From Methanomicrobiales archaeon (lineage in GTDB: Archaea > Halobacteriota > Methanomicrobia > Methanomicrobiales > JACTUA01): a stretch of 10,742 nt of DNA. The notes beneath the pieces are model-generated. The model was given only the letters and a program-made list of their open reading frames with translations, ran no database searches and had not been told where the DNA came from. Each line of letters begins with the position of its first letter. Within the stretch, counting starts at the first letter, position 1. The stretch is taken from positions 1 through 10,742 of the forward strand of contig JAJRCM010000111.1 in the NCBI GenBank assembly GCA_028678965.1, in the 5' to 3' direction. Below are positions 1-6,411 of this stretch, one piece after another. Position numbers and translations under genes: made by a program.

Positions 1-361
1 ACCCATAGGTAAGGGCATTCACCTGGGGGTAGCTGGTACTCGCCGGTCGGCCGACGTGATGATCCACGATGAGGACCTCATTTTCACGGAGACCGTGCTC
101 TTCCAGCAGATTCTGCTGTCCAGCCCCGAGATCGGTAAAAATTTTAAAACTACTGTCGCGGGGGACGTACCGCATGGCAAAGGGCTCGATCTGCCGCACA
201 AAAATGGGGCGTACCGGAATCTCCTCCTGCTGGAGGGCTAGTTCCAGGATTGTCTCACTGGCAATTCCATCAGCATCGATATGCGAGATGATGCTGACCT
301 CTTTCTGATCCCGAATTCGGTCCGCAGCTTCCTGCAGATCGTGAACCAGACCCATTACCAT
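1..361 (-). CDS. DHH-family (RecJ-like) phosphoesterase, N-terminal fragment
   Basis: This is the amino-terminal 120 or so residues of a DHH-superfamily protein, read leftward and cut by the window edge. The translation begins MVMGLVHDLQEAADRI. It contains motif I of the family (SHIDADGIAS, about residues 24-33) and, near the window edge, the DHH motif (IVDHHV). Both supply metal ligands in RecJ-type nucleases and related phosphoesterases. Archaeal members include RecJ-like single-strand exonucleases, some tied to the replisome, and nanoRNase-like enzymes. Which of these this is cannot be decided, because the DHHA1 and any OB-fold domains lie outside the window. The start is the ATG read from 361, with a second ATG at 355. 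A weak GAGAT purine stretch lies upstream. The gene diverges from the NAD(P)HX repair gene, and the two starts are only about 25-38 bp apart. Confidence 0.85.
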   Translation of the reverse strand, partial: MVMGLVHDLQEAADRIRDQKEVSIISHIDADGIASETILELALQQEEIPVRPIFVRQIEPFAMRYVPRDSSFKIFTDLGAGQQNLLEEHGLRENEVLIVDHHVGRPASTSYPQVNALTYG

Positions 362-400
362 AATATAGCTATCTCAATACAGATGAATGGTGTGCACCAT
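359..400. promoter_or_regulatory. Compact divergent promoter with a dyad over the candidate starts
   Basis: The gap between the divergent DHH gene and the NAD(P)HX repair gene is very short. On the plus strand ATAATATAG (360-368) resembles a TATA box and would place transcription near 387-392, giving an almost leaderless mRNA for the plus-strand gene. ATAGCTAT (363-370) is a perfect palindrome. ATGGTG (387-392) and CACCAT (395-400) form a perfect 6-bp inverted repeat with a 2-nt spacer that covers both candidate start codons. No separate TATA box for the minus-strand gene is evident. Promoter function is inferred. Confidence 0.4.
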
Positions 401-1799
401 GACGCCCGATGAAATGCGGGAATTTTTCGACCCAGGCACCATCACCGCGCAGCGGATGCGGGTGGTGGAGAAGAATGCCGAATCGCTCGGTGTGACACCG
501 CTCATGATGATGGAGAGCGCGGGACGGGCACTGGCTGCCGCAGTGCTTGAGTCCCACCCGGAATCTGTTCTTATCCTGTGCGGCAGAGGAAACAACGGTG
601 GTGATGGGATGGTCGCTGCACGGCACCTGCAGCGCGAGCTCAGGACCGATGTGATCTCTATTGACCAGGAGCCACGCAGTCACCTGAACACTCTCCAGCT
701 CGGGATTCTCCGATCCTGTGCCGTTGGCCTGCACCAGGTGCGCTGCCCATCCGATGTCGCCGCTCTCGCCCGTCTGTTTGAGAGTGCGGATGTGATCCTC
801 GATGCCCTCCTGGGAACTGGTTCGGAGGGTGAGCCGAAGGAACCAATTCCTACCTGCATCACTCGGGCGAATACTGCAGGAGTCCCCATCATCGCCGCCG
901 ATATACCCACGGCTGGCATCCGTGCGGATCGCATCATTGCCTTTCACCGCCCAAAAAAGGCGGGGGCAGAGGTGGTGGACATCGGGATTCCCCTGGAAGC
1001 TGAGTGTTTCACCGGCCCCGGGGAATTGACTCTCATTCCCAGAAAACCATCAGATGCAAGGAAAGGAGCGGGGGGAGAAGTCCTGGTGATTGGGGGAGGC
1101 CCGTACCAGGGAGCACCGTACCTCACGGGTATGGCAGCACTTCGCAGCGGGGCAGACATTGTCCGTATTGCTTCACCAATCTACCTTCCACAGCCGGACC
1201 TGATCCACGAACGGATGACCGGCCTTCTGATTCAGGAGGAAGATATCCCACGGCTCATCACTCTCGCAAAGAACGCTGATGCGGTGGTCTGCGGTAACGG
1301 TCTGGGTATCGAGAGTCACGCAGTGGTGCGGGAGGTTGCTCCCTATTGCCGGAAGCTGGTGGTTGATGCCGATGCTCTGAGAAAACCCCTCCCTGAAGGA
1401 AAGGAGACGATCTATACACCCCATGCTGGAGAATTCCTGCGCGTCACCGGGAAGAAGGTGCCTGAAGATCTTGGAGCACGGGGACGCCTGGTCCGAAAGG
1501 CAGCCTCACGGGGGACAATCCTCCTCAAGGGTGAGGTGGATGTGATCTCTGATGGCACCCGGCTCCGTTTCAATCGCACCGGCTGTCCTGGCATGACGGT
1601 GGGAGGGACTGGCGACGTTCTTGCCGGACTCACCGCCGCGCTCTTTTGCCGGATACCAGCGTTTGAAGCAGCCTGTGTTGCAGCCTATGCCAATGGGTGG
1701 GCGGGCATACAGGCAGAAGGGGAACAGGGAGACGGGATGATAGCGAGTGACCTCCTGACCTGGCTCCCCTCCATCCTTTTCCAGGAGGGAGAGGGGTGA
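387..1799 (+). CDS. nnr: Bifunctional NAD(P)H-hydrate epimerase / ADP-dependent NAD(P)H-hydrate dehydratase
   Basis: This cytosolic repair enzyme restores damaged NADH and NADPH. The N-terminal YjeF_N (NnrE) domain epimerises R- and S-NAD(P)HX, and the C-terminal ribokinase-like (NnrD) domain dehydrates S-NAD(P)HX using a nucleoside diphosphate. In the 470-residue translation the N domain carries MMESAGRA (41-48), GRGNNGGDG (66-74) and LDALLGTG (138-145). DIPTAG (172-177) stands where many homologues have DIPSG. The C domain carries GGEVLVIGGG (229-238), PHAGEF (345-350) and the catalytic GGTGDVLAG loop (406-414). Length and domain order match the usual fused enzyme. The start is either ATG 387 or ATG 399. 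The second gives MTPDEMREFF and has GGTG a few bases upstream; the first would suit a leaderless transcript. The stop overlaps the start of moaC, so the two are probably co-transcribed. Confidence 0.93.
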   Translation: MVCTMTPDEMREFFDPGTITAQRMRVVEKNAESLGVTPLMMMESAGRALAAAVLESHPESVLILCGRGNNGGDGMVAARHLQRELRTDVISIDQEPRSHLNTLQLGILRSCAVGLHQVRCPSDVAALARLFESADVILDALLGTGSEGEPKEPIPTCITRANTAGVPIIAADIPTAGIRADRIIAFHRPKKAGAEVVDIGIPLEAECFTGPGELTLIPRKPSDARKGAGGEVLVIGGGPYQGAPYLTGMAALRSGADIVRIASPIYLPQPDLIHERMTGLLIQEEDIPRLITLAKNADAVVCGNGLGIESHAVVREVAPYCRKLVVDADALRKPLPEGKETIYTPHAGEFLRVTGKKVPEDLGARGRLVRKAASRGTILLKGEVDVISDGTRLRFNRTGCPGMTVGGTGDVLAGLTAALFCRIPAFEAACVAAYANGWAGIQAEGEQGDGMIASDLLTWLPSILFQEGEG

Positions 1800-2263
1800 T
1801 GGTGGAATTCACTCATATTGAGGGAGATCGGATCCGAATGGTCGATATCTCCACCAAAGGAGATATCCCCAGAGAAGCTTTGGCGACAGGAAGGATCTAC
1901 CTGAAAGAGGAGACTCTTCATGTCATAGAGGATGGAAAGGTCACTAAGGGGAATGTGCTGGTGACTGCCCAGGTAGCGGCCATACTCGCGGTGAAGCAGA
2001 CGGCAGCCCTGATCCCCCTCTGCCACCAGATCCCGATCAGCACGGTAGATGTCCGTTTTCTGATCGAGGAAGGTTTTATTGAGGCAAATGTGACGGTCCG
2101 GTCAACAGGCCGAACTGGAGTAGAGATGGAAGCCCTGGTGGGAGTGAGTACCGCACTCCTTACTATATGGGATATGGTGAAGTCCGCAGAGAAGGATGCC
2201 CAGGGACAGTATCCGTCCACCAGTATCAGCGGGATACGGGTTGTGGAGAAGCGGAAGGGCTAA
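1796..2263 (+). CDS. moaC: Cyclic pyranopterin monophosphate synthase MoaC
   Basis: MoaC works with MoaA in the first step of molybdopterin cofactor synthesis, converting 3',8-cyclo-7,8-dihydro-GTP to cyclic pyranopterin monophosphate. In methanogens the cofactor, with Mo or W, serves formylmethanofuran dehydrogenase and formate dehydrogenase. The 155-residue product shows the family pattern throughout: MVDIS (15-19), LCHQIPI (75-81), TGVEMEALVGVS (107-118) and WDMVKSAEKD (125-134). The last holds the conserved Asp126 and Lys129, which correspond to active-site residues of the family. The start may be GTG 1796 or ATG 1799. I favour ATG 1799, in a TGATG junction with the preceding gene and about 10 nt after an AGGAGG Shine-Dalgarno at 1783-1788. 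The overlap implies translational coupling to the NAD(P)HX repair gene. Confidence 0.95.
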   Translation: MMVEFTHIEGDRIRMVDISTKGDIPREALATGRIYLKEETLHVIEDGKVTKGNVLVTAQVAAILAVKQTAALIPLCHQIPISTVDVRFLIEEGFIEANVTVRSTGRTGVEMEALVGVSTALLTIWDMVKSAEKDAQGQYPSTSISGIRVVEKRKG

Positions 2264-2296
2264 CCTCCGGCCGGCGGTTTTAATACCTCCCCCGTA

Positions 2297-2307
2297 AAAA
2301 TATAAAG
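2297..2307 (+). promoter_or_regulatory. TATA box ahead of rpl15e cluster
   Basis: AAAATATAAAG lies in an AT-rich patch between moaC and rpl15e. It would place transcription start near 2328, leaving a leader of about 45 nt that contains an AGGTGA ribosome binding site at 2359-2364, 7 nt before the ATG. The same gap contains CCGGCCGG followed by GGTTTTAAT (about 2269-2284), which could help end moaC transcripts. This is probably the main promoter of the ribosomal, RNase P and proteasome genes downstream. Confidence 0.6.
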
Positions 2308-2371
2308 ACCACGGGATCCGTCCCGGAAAGGAATGTAGCCCTGGCGGCTGAACCTTCAAGGTGAATTTTTC

Positions 2372-2962
2372 ATGGTCAAATCGATGTATGCCTATGTGCG
2401 AGATGCCTGGAAACGACCGGACGCAACCGGTGTCCGGGCACTCCTGTGGAGCCGAATGCAGCAGTGGCGGCGGGAAGGCACGGTGATGCGGGTGGAGCAT
2501 CCGACTCGTATCGATCGCGCCCGTGAACTGGGATACAAGGCAAAGCAGGGAATTATCGTTGCACGGGTGAAGGTGCGAAGGGGTGGGCGACGTTCCTCCC
2601 GATATGTGAGGGGGAGGCGCACCGCGCATATGGGTATGCGACACGACACCCCCGCGAAGAGCCTTCGCAGGATAGCGGAAGAGCGAGCCTCACGGACATT
2701 CTCCAATATGGAGGTCCTGAATTCCTACTGGGTGGGAGAAGATGGCAAACACCGCTGGTTCGAGGTTATCCTGGTGGATGGTCACCATCCTGCTATCCGT
2801 GCAGATCCCCACCTTTCCTGGATTGCCGAGCCAGTCCACCGGGGGCGGGCAGAGCGGGGCAAAACCAGTGCCGGACGTAAAGGGCGCGGGATGCAGCTGC
2901 GTGGAATCGGTACGGAAAAAACCCGCCCCAGCATTCGTTCGCACGCAAATAAAGGCAAATAA
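2372..2962 (+). CDS. rpl15e: Large ribosomal subunit protein eL15 (L15e)
   Basis: This is a structural protein of the archaeal 50S subunit that binds 23S rRNA. It has 196 residues, the usual archaeal length, and is very rich in Arg and Lys. It starts [16 protein letters not shown] and carries family-typical segments: [12 protein letters not shown] (around 48-59), [16 protein letters not shown] (68-83), [12 protein letters not shown] (114-125) and the basic C-terminal tail [22 protein letters not shown]. The ATG at 2372 follows an AGGTGA ribosome binding site and a TATA box. It is the first gene of the cluster and is separated from rnp3 by 17 nt. Ribosomal protein genes beside RNase P and proteasome genes are a recognised archaeal arrangement. 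Confidence 0.96.
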   Translation: MVKSMYAYVRDAWKRPDATGVRALLWSRMQQWRREGTVMRVEHPTRIDRARELGYKAKQGIIVARVKVRRGGRRSSRYVRGRRTAHMGMRHDTPAKSLRRIAEERASRTFSNMEVLNSYWVGEDGKHRWFEVILVDGHHPAIRADPHLSWIAEPVHRGRAERGKTSAGRKGRGMQLRGIGTEKTRPSIRSHANKGK

Positions 2963-2979
2963 TATCTCATTTTTCTGCA

Positions 2980-3621
2980 ATGACACTCAGCGACGCGTGC
3001 ATTCACCCTTACCCTGACGGGGATTCCACGCTCCGCAGGATGGCTCTGGAGGCAAAAGAACTCGGGTTCGGGTCCTGTGTGGCACTGACTACCCAGCCGA
3101 TCCCCGTACTGCCGCTGAAGCTTATCCGCGGAATCCTGATACGCGAGGAGACAGCAAAAAGGGTCTCCACGGCACTGCGCAGAGTGCCAGCAGAGAGCGG
3201 CGTCGTAATGGTGGAGGCGGGTGAGAGTGGATTTAATCGTGCGGTTCTATCACTCCGCGGCATACATGTGTTGAAAGGTATCGCCCGAACTCCTCAAACC
3301 TCTCTCGACCACGTCGCTGCCCGGACCGCTGCGGATCATAACATTGCCGTGGATATCGATCTCTATCCCTTAGTGCACGAGCGGGGCATGGTGAGGCAGA
3401 AGGTGCTGCAGCGCTACGAAGACCTCCTGGTTCTGCATCGGAGGTTCAGGTTTCCCCTCACCATCTCCAGTGGCGCTCGATCTATCCTTGATCAGCGTTC
3501 GGTCCGGGATATGGTCCTTCTCTGCTCTCTCTTTAGAATGTCTGCAGATGAGGTCCGCCGGGCTCTTTCCTCAGTGGAAGAAATTACCGGCCGTCATGGT
3601 CCGGTTCAGGTGGTGCGATGA
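2980..3621 (+). CDS. rnp3: Ribonuclease P protein component 3 (Rpp30 homologue)
   Basis: This is a protein subunit of archaeal RNase P, the ribonucleoprotein that removes the 5' leader of pre-tRNAs. Rpp30/Rnp3 has a PHP-like TIM-barrel fold and pairs with Pop5/Rnp2 to activate the RNA catalytic domain. The 213-residue protein has the family layout: DACIHPYPDG (5-14), LGFGSCVAL (28-36), ARTAADHNIAVDIDLYPL (114-131) and a strongly conserved block FPLTISSGARS (158-168) with SVRDMVLLC (174-182). No clear Shine-Dalgarno lies in the 17-nt gap after rpl15e. The stop overlaps the start of rnp2 (ATGA), so the two partner subunits are probably made in a coupled way. Confidence 0.93.
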   Translation: MTLSDACIHPYPDGDSTLRRMALEAKELGFGSCVALTTQPIPVLPLKLIRGILIREETAKRVSTALRRVPAESGVVMVEAGESGFNRAVLSLRGIHVLKGIARTPQTSLDHVAARTAADHNIAVDIDLYPLVHERGMVRQKVLQRYEDLLVLHRRFRFPLTISSGARSILDQRSVRDMVLLCSLFRMSADEVRRALSSVEEITGRHGPVQVVR

Positions 3622-4139
3622 GGCCCCGACCTCCCTCCCTGCGGTTCAAGCGTCGCTATATCCTTGTGGAGCTGGTACCGCGGTGGTATGTTCCCGATGG
3701 TCGTGACCTGTACCCCTTCATCATTGAAGCGATCTGTTCACTGTTTGGTGATACGGTTGTCGCTGAGATGCAACCAGCGGTGGTCTTCTGCGAACATGGG
3801 TTTGCCATCGTTCGCTGCCGCCGTGGAACTGAATTGAAACTGGGAACGGCTCTCGCCACCGTTACAGGGACCAGTGACCGTCCTTTCACCCTCCGTGGCC
3901 ATGCAACCAGTGGTACCATCCTTGCCTTGAAGAGGAAGGTTCAGGCTCTGTTAACCGCGATGGAAGAAAGGATCTGTACAGTCACCGGCCATACCTGTAA
4001 CGTCTGCTGTTATGACAATCAGAAGGTTGATGTCATCGAAAGAGGCATTAAAGGTCAGCACCTAGTATTTCTCACGGAACAAGATAGTGAGGAGATGGAA
4101 TGCAACCGCAATACCAGATGGGATATGACCGGGCAATAA
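3618..4139 (+). CDS. rnp2: Ribonuclease P protein component 2 (Pop5 homologue)
   Basis: Pop5/Rnp2 is the partner of Rnp3 in archaeal RNase P and has an RRM-like fold. The product starts MRPRPPSLRFKRRYILVEL, matching the usual N-terminal 'LR.+.RY+..E+' pattern. It continues with DLYPFIIEAICSLFGD (30-45) and FAIVRCRRGTE (62-72), typical of the family. A Cys-containing stretch, CTVTGHTCNVCCY, lies near residues 119-131. The ATG at 3618 overlaps the rnp3 stop in ATGA. At 173 residues it is somewhat longer than many archaeal Pop5 proteins, and its last 13 codons overlap the psmA start by 40 nt. The tail (ECNRNTRWDMTGQ) is therefore constrained by psmA coding sequence and is unlikely to be functionally conserved. 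Confidence 0.88.
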   Translation: MRPRPPSLRFKRRYILVELVPRWYVPDGRDLYPFIIEAICSLFGDTVVAEMQPAVVFCEHGFAIVRCRRGTELKLGTALATVTGTSDRPFTLRGHATSGTILALKRKVQALLTAMEERICTVTGHTCNVCCYDNQKVDVIERGIKGQHLVFLTEQDSEEMECNRNTRWDMTGQ

Positions 4140-4822
4140 CTGTCTTCAGCCCGGACGGGAGGCTCTATCAGGTGGAGTATGCCCGGGAAGCAGTGAAGCG
4201 GGGGACGACTGCAGTGGGCATCAAGTACCGGGATGGTGTGGTGCTCATTGTTGATAAGCGGGTAGCCACCCGCCTCCTTGAACCAGCATCTATCGAGAAA
4301 ATTTTCAAGATTGATGACCATATCGGGGTCGCTTCATCGGGGCTGGTGGGGGATGCCCGGGCTCTGGTAGACCGCGCACGGATCGAGTGCCAGATAAACC
4401 GGGTATCTTATGATGAACTAATCGATGTGGAGACCCTGGCAAAGAAACTCTGCGATCAGATGCAGGTCTATACAATGTTTGGTGGTGCACGACCCTACGG
4501 GACAGCACTTCTCATCGCTGGTATGAGCGATGGTCAGGGGCGCCTCTTTGAGACTGACCCGAGCGGGACGTTGCTGGAGTACAAGGCATCCGGCATCGGG
4601 ACCGGGAGGCCGGCGGTCATGAAACTGTTCGAAGAGGAATACAACGAGGATGCCTCTCTCGAAGAGGCCGTCCTTCTGGGGTTCAAGGCGCTCCATGTTG
4701 CAACTGAGGGGAAGCTTGATGTCAACACCATTGAAGTGGGTATGATAAACACCACCTCCCCCGTCTTCCGCAAGATGGACCGGAGTGAAGTAGCCCCCTA
4801 CGTTACCAAGTTCTCTCAGTGA
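4100..4822 (+). CDS. psmA: 20S proteasome alpha subunit
   Basis: The alpha subunit forms the outer heptameric rings of the archaeal 20S proteasome, gating substrate entry and docking the PAN ATPase. The 240-residue protein carries the alpha-type N-terminal signature YDRAITVFSP (9-18) with LYQVEYA (22-28), the gate-proximal region of the family. It then has REAVKRGTTAVGI and a C-terminal region typical of the fold. It lacks the propeptide and catalytic Thr of beta subunits, as expected. The ATG at 4100 is preceded by GAGGAG (4089-4094) with 5-nt spacing, which supports this start even though it lies within the end of rnp2. The beta subunit gene is not in this window. SBDS begins 7 nt after the stop. 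Confidence 0.97.
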   Translation: MQPQYQMGYDRAITVFSPDGRLYQVEYAREAVKRGTTAVGIKYRDGVVLIVDKRVATRLLEPASIEKIFKIDDHIGVASSGLVGDARALVDRARIECQINRVSYDELIDVETLAKKLCDQMQVYTMFGGARPYGTALLIAGMSDGQGRLFETDPSGTLLEYKASGIGTGRPAVMKLFEEEYNEDASLEEAVLLGFKALHVATEGKLDVNTIEVGMINTTSPVFRKMDRSEVAPYVTKFSQ

Positions 4823-4829
4823 GGAAACT

Positions 4830-5534
4830 ATGATACCGCTAGATCGGGCAGTGATCGCCCGATTGGAGAGCCATGGTGAGCGGTTTGAAATTCTTGTCGA
4901 TCCCGACCTCGCCCATAAAATCCGCAGGGGCGAAAAGGTCGAGATCGAGGAAGCTGTTGCCGCCATCCATATTTTTGAGAATGCGGCGAGAGGAGAACGT
5001 TCTCCTGATGATGCGCTCACCAAAGTTTTTCACACGACTGATTTCGAGACCATAGCACGGCGGATAATTGAGAAGGGAGAGATCCACCTCACCGCTGAAC
5101 AGAGGCGGCAGCTTATCGCCGATAGGAGGCAGCAGGTCATCAATTTCATTGCCCGTCATGCCCTGAACCCGCAGACCGGTCTCCCCCACCCGCCAGCTCG
5201 AATCGGGGTGGCGATGGACGAGGCCAAAGTCAATATTGATCCATTCCATTCTCTGGATGACCTGGTAAAGGAAACGATGAAGGCAATCCGCCCCCTGATT
5301 CCTATCCGGTTCGAGGAGGTGCGGATTGCGGTGAAGATCCCTGCTGACTACGCACCACGAACATTTGGTGAACTCCAGACGACGTGGACCGTGGAGAAGG
5401 ATGAATGGCAGAAGGATGGGTCATGGATCTGCGTCGTCCGGCTTCCCGGTGGTATGCAGGATCAGCTCTTTGCCGATATCAACCGGCTGACCAAGGGAAC
5501 TGGTGAAATTCGGCTTCTGGGACGGGGCACCTGA
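4830..5534 (+). CDS. Ribosome assembly factor SBDS
   Basis: This is the archaeal homologue of the Shwachman-Bodian-Diamond syndrome protein. In eukaryotes SBDS, with the GTPase EFL1, removes the anti-association factor eIF6 from the 60S subunit; archaeal proteins are thought to act similarly in late large-subunit maturation. The 234-residue length is typical. The N-terminal FYSH domain is recognisable in ARLESHGERFEILVDP and KVEIEEAVA. A central helical domain follows (ERRQLIADRRQQVINFIARHALNPQTG.PHPPARI), then a C-terminal ferredoxin-like domain ending in a Gly-rich strand. A GAGGA ribosome binding site immediately precedes the ATG. It is the last gene of the run from rpl15e; downstream a new promoter begins, and no exosome genes follow. 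Confidence 0.95.
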   Translation: MIPLDRAVIARLESHGERFEILVDPDLAHKIRRGEKVEIEEAVAAIHIFENAARGERSPDDALTKVFHTTDFETIARRIIEKGEIHLTAEQRRQLIADRRQQVINFIARHALNPQTGLPHPPARIGVAMDEAKVNIDPFHSLDDLVKETMKAIRPLIPIRFEEVRIAVKIPADYAPRTFGELQTTWTVEKDEWQKDGSWICVVRLPGGMQDQLFADINRLTKGTGEIRLLGRGT

Positions 5535-5537
5535 ATA

Positions 5538-5547
5538 ACTATATAAA
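5538..5547 (+). promoter_or_regulatory. TATA box for rpl37ae-rpoP
   Basis: ACTATATAAA begins just after the SBDS stop. Its centre is about 46 nt ahead of the rpl37ae ATG, predicting a transcript start near 5567 and a leader of about 20 nt. This implies that rpl37ae and rpoP can be transcribed separately from the rpl15e-SBDS run, although read-through is also possible because no strong T-rich tract separates them. Confidence 0.65.
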
Positions 5548-5588
5548 CTGAGACGAGCAACGTTTTTGGACACTGTGGGGTAACGAGA

Positions 5589-5879
5589 ATGGCAGGTGGC
5601 GGACATAAAGCAAAAGGTAAAATTTCCGGCTCAGCAGGGCGATTTGGATGTAGATACGGGAGATTCATCCGTAAACGTGTGAACGAGATGGAGAAGATCT
5701 CCCACGCCGCCCATACCTGTCCTCGCTGTGACGTCATGGCGGTGAAGCGGAGAGGTACCGGTATATGGGAGTGCCGGAAGTGTGGGTATAAATTCGCCGG
5801 GGGAGCCTATGTTCCGAAAACTCCGGCGTACCTGATTGCCATCCGCTCGATTGAACGCACCGATATGAAGAAGGAGTAA
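5589..5879 (+). CDS. rpl37ae: Large ribosomal subunit protein eL43 (L37Ae)
   Basis: This is a small zinc-binding protein of the 50S subunit. The 96-residue product has the family start with [12 protein letters not shown] (13-24) and a four-cysteine zinc ribbon: CPRC (44-47) and CRKC (62-65), separated by 14 residues. GYKFAGGAY follows directly. The extra Cys21 in the GRFG.RYG motif replaces a residue that is often Pro or Ala. The gene has its own TATA box. The following rpoP gene starts 5 nt after its stop, and the two are commonly adjacent in archaea. Confidence 0.95.
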   Translation: MAGGGHKAKGKISGSAGRFGCRYGRFIRKRVNEMEKISHAAHTCPRCDVMAVKRRGTGIWECRKCGYKFAGGAYVPKTPAYLIAIRSIERTDMKKE

Positions 5880-5884
5880 GAGCT

Positions 5885-6019
5885 GTGCCTGGCTCATACA
5901 AGTGCGCTCGCTGCAAACACAAGGTGGAGATAGACGTCAATGTTCGATGCCCGTATTGTGGTCACCGCATCCTGTTCAAGGAACGCGGAGCAGGAATTAA
6001 AGATTTAAAAGCCCGCTGA
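5885..6019 (+). CDS. rpoP: DNA-directed RNA polymerase subunit P (Rpb12 homologue)
   Basis: RpoP is a small zinc-ribbon subunit of archaeal RNA polymerase, related to eukaryotic Rpb12, and helps assembly with subunits D, L and N. The gene encodes 44 residues starting at [22 protein letters not shown], then [15 protein letters not shown] and a short basic tail ending LKAR. Two CxxC pairs (Cys7/Cys10 and Cys22/Cys25) form the zinc site, and RCPYCGHRI is the family hallmark. The GTG start is supported by a strong AAGGAG at 5871-5876, 8 nt upstream and overlapping the end of rpl37ae. The short length is normal for this subunit. Confidence 0.95.
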   Translation: MPGSYKCARCKHKVEIDVNVRCPYCGHRILFKERGAGIKDLKAR

Positions 6020-6025
6020 TACCCA

Positions 6026-6034
6026 TTTTTTTTT
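6026..6034 (+). terminator. T9 terminator tract after rpoP
   Basis: Nine consecutive T residues begin 7 nt after the rpoP stop. Archaeal RNA polymerase terminates at such T-rich tracts without needing a hairpin. This is a likely end of the rpl37ae-rpoP transcript. Confidence 0.6.
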
Positions 6035-6053
6035 ATCTCTATCAAGGGGAACT

Positions 6054-6076
6054 CCTGGGAAGAAGAGTTCTTCAGG
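6054..6076 (+). repeat. Imperfect palindrome between rpoP terminator and Pcc1 promoter
   Basis: CCTG-GG-AAGAA followed by GAG and then TTCTT-CAGG folds into a 9-bp hairpin with a 2-nt bulge. An alternative dyad, GAACTC (6049-6054) with GAGTTC (6065-6070), overlaps it. The element lies 30-50 bp upstream of the TATA box at 6108-6115, where an archaeal transcription regulator could bind. It could equally matter only in read-through RNA. Function is unknown. Confidence 0.35.
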
Positions 6077-6107
6077 GATTTCCTTACCTTTATGAACTGT
6101 TATGGAG

Positions 6108-6115
6108 AATATATA
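6108..6115 (+). promoter_or_regulatory. TATA box for the Pcc1-like gene and prefoldin
   Basis: AATATATA would direct transcription from about 6135-6140. This lies downstream of the first ATG of the longest reading frame (6102), so that ATG would not be on the mRNA. The next in-frame ATG, at 6153, would be. Confidence 0.55.
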
Positions 6116-6152
6116 CCCAGGTTCACAGCCCACATCTGGCGCGAGGCAGGGA

Positions 6153-6410
6153 ATGTTCCGGCAGTCAGATCCGCCACTCCATGAGGCAGTTTTCCGGCTA
6201 GAAGGCGAGGATGCCCCATGTATCATGGCTGCCATCCAGCCGGAGATTGAGGATGAACCGGGGTCCCGGACAACGGTCACCGCCTGGCTTGAAGACGAAC
6301 GGTCCCTGGTCATCCACATCAGTGCGAAGGATATCTCTGCCCTGCGGGCAGCGCTTAATATGTGGTTGCGCCTGATCAATGTCGCACATGAAATGCAGGA
6401 GATAGCTTAG
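6153..6410 (+). CDS. KEOPS complex Pcc1-like subunit
   Basis: Pcc1 is the dimerising subunit of KEOPS, which with Kae1, Bud32 and Cgi121 makes the t6A37 modification of ANN-decoding tRNAs. The 85-residue product reads MFRQSDPPLHEAVFRLEGED and continues with typical Pcc1 strands and helix, including LEDERSLVIHISAKDIS and LRAALNMWLRLINVAHEMQ. The last helix (S.LRA..N..LRL) is the recognisable family part. A longer frame from ATG 6102 would add 17 residues rich in Pro, Ser and Gly. I prefer 6153 because a TATA box sits over the upstream ATG, the family is usually about 80-90 residues, and GAGGCAGGGA lies directly ahead of 6153. Prefoldin beta starts 1 nt after the stop. Confidence 0.8.
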   Translation: MFRQSDPPLHEAVFRLEGEDAPCIMAAIQPEIEDEPGSRTTVTAWLEDERSLVIHISAKDISALRAALNMWLRLINVAHEMQEIA

Positions 6411-6411
6411 T

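Noticed and set aside
369..947. A 192-residue open frame on the minus strand opposite the NAD(P)HX epimerase domain
   Set aside because: It is antisense to conserved coding sequence and has the Arg/His-rich composition typical of shadow frames.
2690..2986. Minus-strand frame opposite rpl15e
   Set aside because: Antisense shadow of a highly conserved ribosomal protein gene.
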